Part shown: piece by piece, positions 62,200 through 64,000 of the stretch
Layout of the letters: each line of letters starts with the position of its first letter
Numbering within the stretch: position 1 is the first letter of the stretch
Assembly: GCF_900102905.1 (NCBI RefSeq)
Contig: NZ_FNFV01000005.1
Coordinates: 248,001-312,000, forward strand
Direction of reading: 5' to 3'
DNA from: Meinhardsimonia xiamenensis
Lineage (GTDB): Bacteria > Pseudomonadota > Alphaproteobacteria > Rhodobacterales > Rhodobacteraceae
DNA length: 64,000 bases
The notes under the pieces: generated by a model
Database searches by the model: none
Told to the model about the DNA's origin: nothing
What the model saw: only the letters and a program-made list of their open reading frames with translations
Translations under genes and position numbers: made by a program

Positions 62200-62952
62200 T
62201 CAGGCGGCATCGATCACCACAGCGCGCCCCTCGATCCGCGCAACCCTCAGCGGCGTTTCGTAAAGCGAGCTGAGCCGCGCCGATGTCAGCGTCTCGTCCT
62301 TCGGCCCGGCCGCCTGCAGCTTCCCGCCCTTGAGTGCGACGCACCAGTCGGCATGGCGCGCCGCGATCGACAGATCGTGCAGGACGATGAGCACGCCGCG
62401 TTCGCCGGAAATATCGCGCAGCCGTTCCATGATGTCGCGCGTGTATCTGGGATCGAGCGCGGCCAGCGGCTCATCGAGCAGCATCCACGGCGTCTCCTGG
62501 GCATAGGCCATGGCGAGGAAGGCGCGCTGTCTCTGCCCGCCCGACAGCGTTTCGACCTCGCGCCCGGCAAGCGGCCCGAGGTCGAAGCGCGCGATCGCCT
62601 CCTCGGTCGCGCGCCGGTCCGCAGCCCTCGGCCGGCCGCGATGGTGTGGCCAGCGACCGAAGGCGACGAGTTCGCGCACCGTCAGCCGCGGCACCGCCGC
62701 GTTGCTCTGTGGCAGAAGCGCGATGAGACGCGCGCGCTCGCGCTCGCGGGCTTGGGCGACGTCGAGCCCCGAGACCCGCACGCGCCCGGCCTCGGGCCGG
62801 ATCAGCCCGGCCATGGCATGCAGCAGGGTGGACTTGCCCGCCCCGTTCGGCCCGATGATCGCGGTCAGCCGGCCCTCGGGGATCCGGCAGCTGATCCCGT
62901 CAAGCGCCACGGTGGCGCCGCGGCGCACCGTGAGGTTGTCGAGCTCGATCAT
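62200..62952 (-). CDS. iron-chelate ABC transporter ATPase
   Basis: 250-residue FepC/FhuC-type ATPase. Walker A GPNGAGKSTLLHAMAGL, Q-loop LLPQSNAAVPRLTV, signature LSGGQRQRAFLAMAYAQ and Walker B WMLLDEPLAALDPRYT are intact, with the switch His in LHDLSIAARH. Most similar in pattern to ATPases of VctC/CeuD-type siderophore importers. The ATG at 62952 overlaps the permease stop by 4 bases. Last gene of a minus-strand operon whose start lies beyond the window. Confidence 0.93.
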   Translation of the reverse strand: MIELDNLTVRRGATVALDGISCRIPEGRLTAIIGPNGAGKSTLLHAMAGLIRPEAGRVRVSGLDVAQARERERARLIALLPQSNAAVPRLTVRELVAFGRWPHHRGRPRAADRRATEEAIARFDLGPLAGREVETLSGGQRQRAFLAMAYAQETPWMLLDEPLAALDPRYTRDIMERLRDISGERGVLIVLHDLSIAARHADWCVALKGGKLQAAGPKDETLTSARLSSLYETPLRVARIEGRAVVIDAA

Positions 62953-63893
62953 CTTGCATCCCTCCATGGCACCAGCAGCAGAAACAGAAGCCCGCCGGCG
63001 AATTCCACCACGATGGCGAGAGCGGACTGCAGCCCCAGAACCCGTTCGAAAAGGGCTTGCCCGCCAACCAGCAGCGCCGCCCCGATCATCGCCGCGGCCG
63101 GCACGAGCAGGCGGTGCCGGTGGTCCGGCACGGCGGCATGAGCCAGGCTTGCGGCCAGAAGCCCGAGGAAGGTTACGGGCCCGACGAGCGCTGTAGACAC
63201 CGAGACGAGCACCGCGACGAGGGCAAGCGCCGTGAACACGACGCGGTCATGCGCCAGCCCCAGCGTCCGCGCCCGGTCCCGCCCGAGGGCGGCCACGTCC
63301 AGAACCGGCCCCATGTGCCAGAGTGCCGCCAGGGCGAGCGCGAGCGTGACCGCCGCGATGCCGAGAGGACCGCCGTTGACCACATTGAAGCTGGCGACCA
63401 CCGCCTGCTGGACCACCGCGAACTCTGAGGGCTCGAGCAGCCGTTGCGCAAGCCCCGCCATCCCGCGCAGGAGCACGCCGAGAATGACGCCGGTCAGCAG
63501 CATGCGGATCATGTCACCGGCGCCGCGCCTGAGCAGCAGCCCGAACAGCGTCGTCGCCGCGATGGTCAGGCACAGCGCTTCGCCGAGGAACTTGGGCAAT
63601 GGCGACAGCGTCGCATGACCGGCCGCGCCAAGGGTGAACACCAGCGCGGTCTGAATGAAGACGAAGAGAGAATCGAACCCGACGATGCCGGGCGTGAGCA
63701 GGCGGTTGGCCGCGATGGTCTGAAAGACGATGGTCGCAGCCCCGGTGGCGGCGCCGACGGTCACCAGGGCCGCGAGCTTCTCCGCTCGCAGCGTCAGCAG
63801 GAAGGCGTAGGGCGCGCGCAGGTTCCACAGAAGGAAGAGCGAGGCGACAAGCGCCAACAGGGTGCAGAGCGCCAGCAGGCGCCGCTCAGCCAT
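62949..63893 (-). CDS. iron-chelate ABC transporter permease, FecCD family
   Basis: 314-residue membrane protein with about nine hydrophobic segments. FecCD family patterns: AATGAATIVFQTIAANRLLT, PGIVGFDSLFVFIQTALV, and the C-terminal ALVGPVTFLGLLAASLAHA, LVPAAAMIGAALLVGGQAL. The pairing with a second permease suggests a heterodimeric channel as in CeuBC or VctDG. The ATG at 63893 overlaps the end of that second permease gene by 8 bases. Confidence 0.92.
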   Translation of the reverse strand: MAERRLLALCTLLALVASLFLLWNLRAPYAFLLTLRAEKLAALVTVGAATGAATIVFQTIAANRLLTPGIVGFDSLFVFIQTALVFTLGAAGHATLSPLPKFLGEALCLTIAATTLFGLLLRRGAGDMIRMLLTGVILGVLLRGMAGLAQRLLEPSEFAVVQQAVVASFNVVNGGPLGIAAVTLALALAALWHMGPVLDVAALGRDRARTLGLAHDRVVFTALALVAVLVSVSTALVGPVTFLGLLAASLAHAAVPDHRHRLLVPAAAMIGAALLVGGQALFERVLGLQSALAIVVEFAGGLLFLLLVPWRDAR

Positions 63894-64000
63894 GGTCGCG
63901 GCTCCCCGGCGCGTTGATCAGCCACAGGAACAGTGCCGCCCCCGCAACGGCGAACACGCTGGCCGCCGGTATCTCGTATGGCCAGCGCAGCAGGCGGCCC
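63886..64000 (-). CDS. second iron-chelate ABC permease, C-terminal fragment
   Basis: The frame open at the right edge encodes LLRWPYEIPAASVFAVAGAA followed by LFLWLINAPGSRDHG and a TGA at 63886-63888. The pattern YEIPAA...FLWLI is the end of FecCD permeases (YELPVG...FLWLL in others). The gene is cut by the window, so only about 37 residues are seen. It is the upstream partner of the permease at 62949, with an 8-base overlap. The binding-protein gene is presumably further right. Confidence 0.8.
   Translation of the reverse strand, partial: GRLLRWPYEIPAASVFAVAGAALFLWLINAPGSRDHG

Overview
The window is 64 kb of very GC-rich chromosome from an alphaproteobacterium, most likely Rhodobacterales. 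Reasons: GC-rich codon use throughout, an LdtR-type MarR regulator beside an SdhE/XRE pair, a DUF1194 protein, ThyX, a complete liv-type ABC set, a TRAP transporter with DctB/DctD, and the isovaleryl-CoA/methylcrotonyl-CoA leucine operon. Gene density is high: no stretch over 300 bases lacks a gene, and many genes overlap by 1-8 bases. I found no rRNA, tRNA, CRISPR array, insertion sequence or prophage.

Layout. 0-8.5 kb: fragment of an unknown gene, glutaryl-CoA dehydrogenase, MATE exporter, small unknown gene, aspartate aminotransferase, XRE regulator, SdhE, LdtR-like regulator, DUF1194 protein with glyoxalase I, ThyX. 8.6-14.4 kb: branched-chain amino-acid type ABC transporter (binding protein, two permeases, two ATPases) and an HpcH/HpaI aldolase. 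14.4-16.4 kb: arsenic resistance, an ArsR-ArsC fusion plus Acr3, with a promoter/operator that predicts a leaderless message. 16.4-30.2 kb: YghU-like GST, Mfd, Bcr/CflA exporter, FrnE-like DsbA protein, acyl-CoA ligase, orphan ferric-iron binding protein, MazG, agmatinase-type ureohydrolase, DUF1499 protein, glycosyltransferase and sugar aminotransferase. 30.3-34.7 kb: LolCDE/MacB-like ABC pair and glycerate 2-kinase.

34.8-44.1 kb is a leucine/isovalerate degradation operon: ivd, three unexpected genes (LprI-like, FMN reductase-like, EcsC), mccB, mccA, a GST, HMG-CoA lyase and methylglutaconyl-CoA hydratase. It starts behind a promoter that carries a perfect TetR-like palindrome. A pentapeptide-repeat membrane protein follows.

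45.7-59.5 kb is a uronate/pectin-oligomer utilisation locus: a GH105 hydrolase, KduI and an unrecognised 839-residue protein form an ATGA-coupled operon divergent from a LacI regulator. Next come a fructuronate-reductase-like dehydrogenase, a TRAP transporter (dctM, dctQ, dctP) and a DctB/DctD-like two-component pair. The response regulator has lost the GAFTGA and Walker B signatures of sigma-54 activators.

59.5-64 kb: ECF sigma factor with RskA-type anti-sigma, a divergent exported His-rich helical protein, a cupredoxin, and an iron-chelate ABC transporter that runs off the end of the window.

The best candidates for something undescribed are the 839-residue protein of the KduI operon, the non-canonical DctD regulator and its promoter, the ArsR-ArsC fusion with an internal start, and a 22-bp intergenic element followed by a hairpin that occurs four times.
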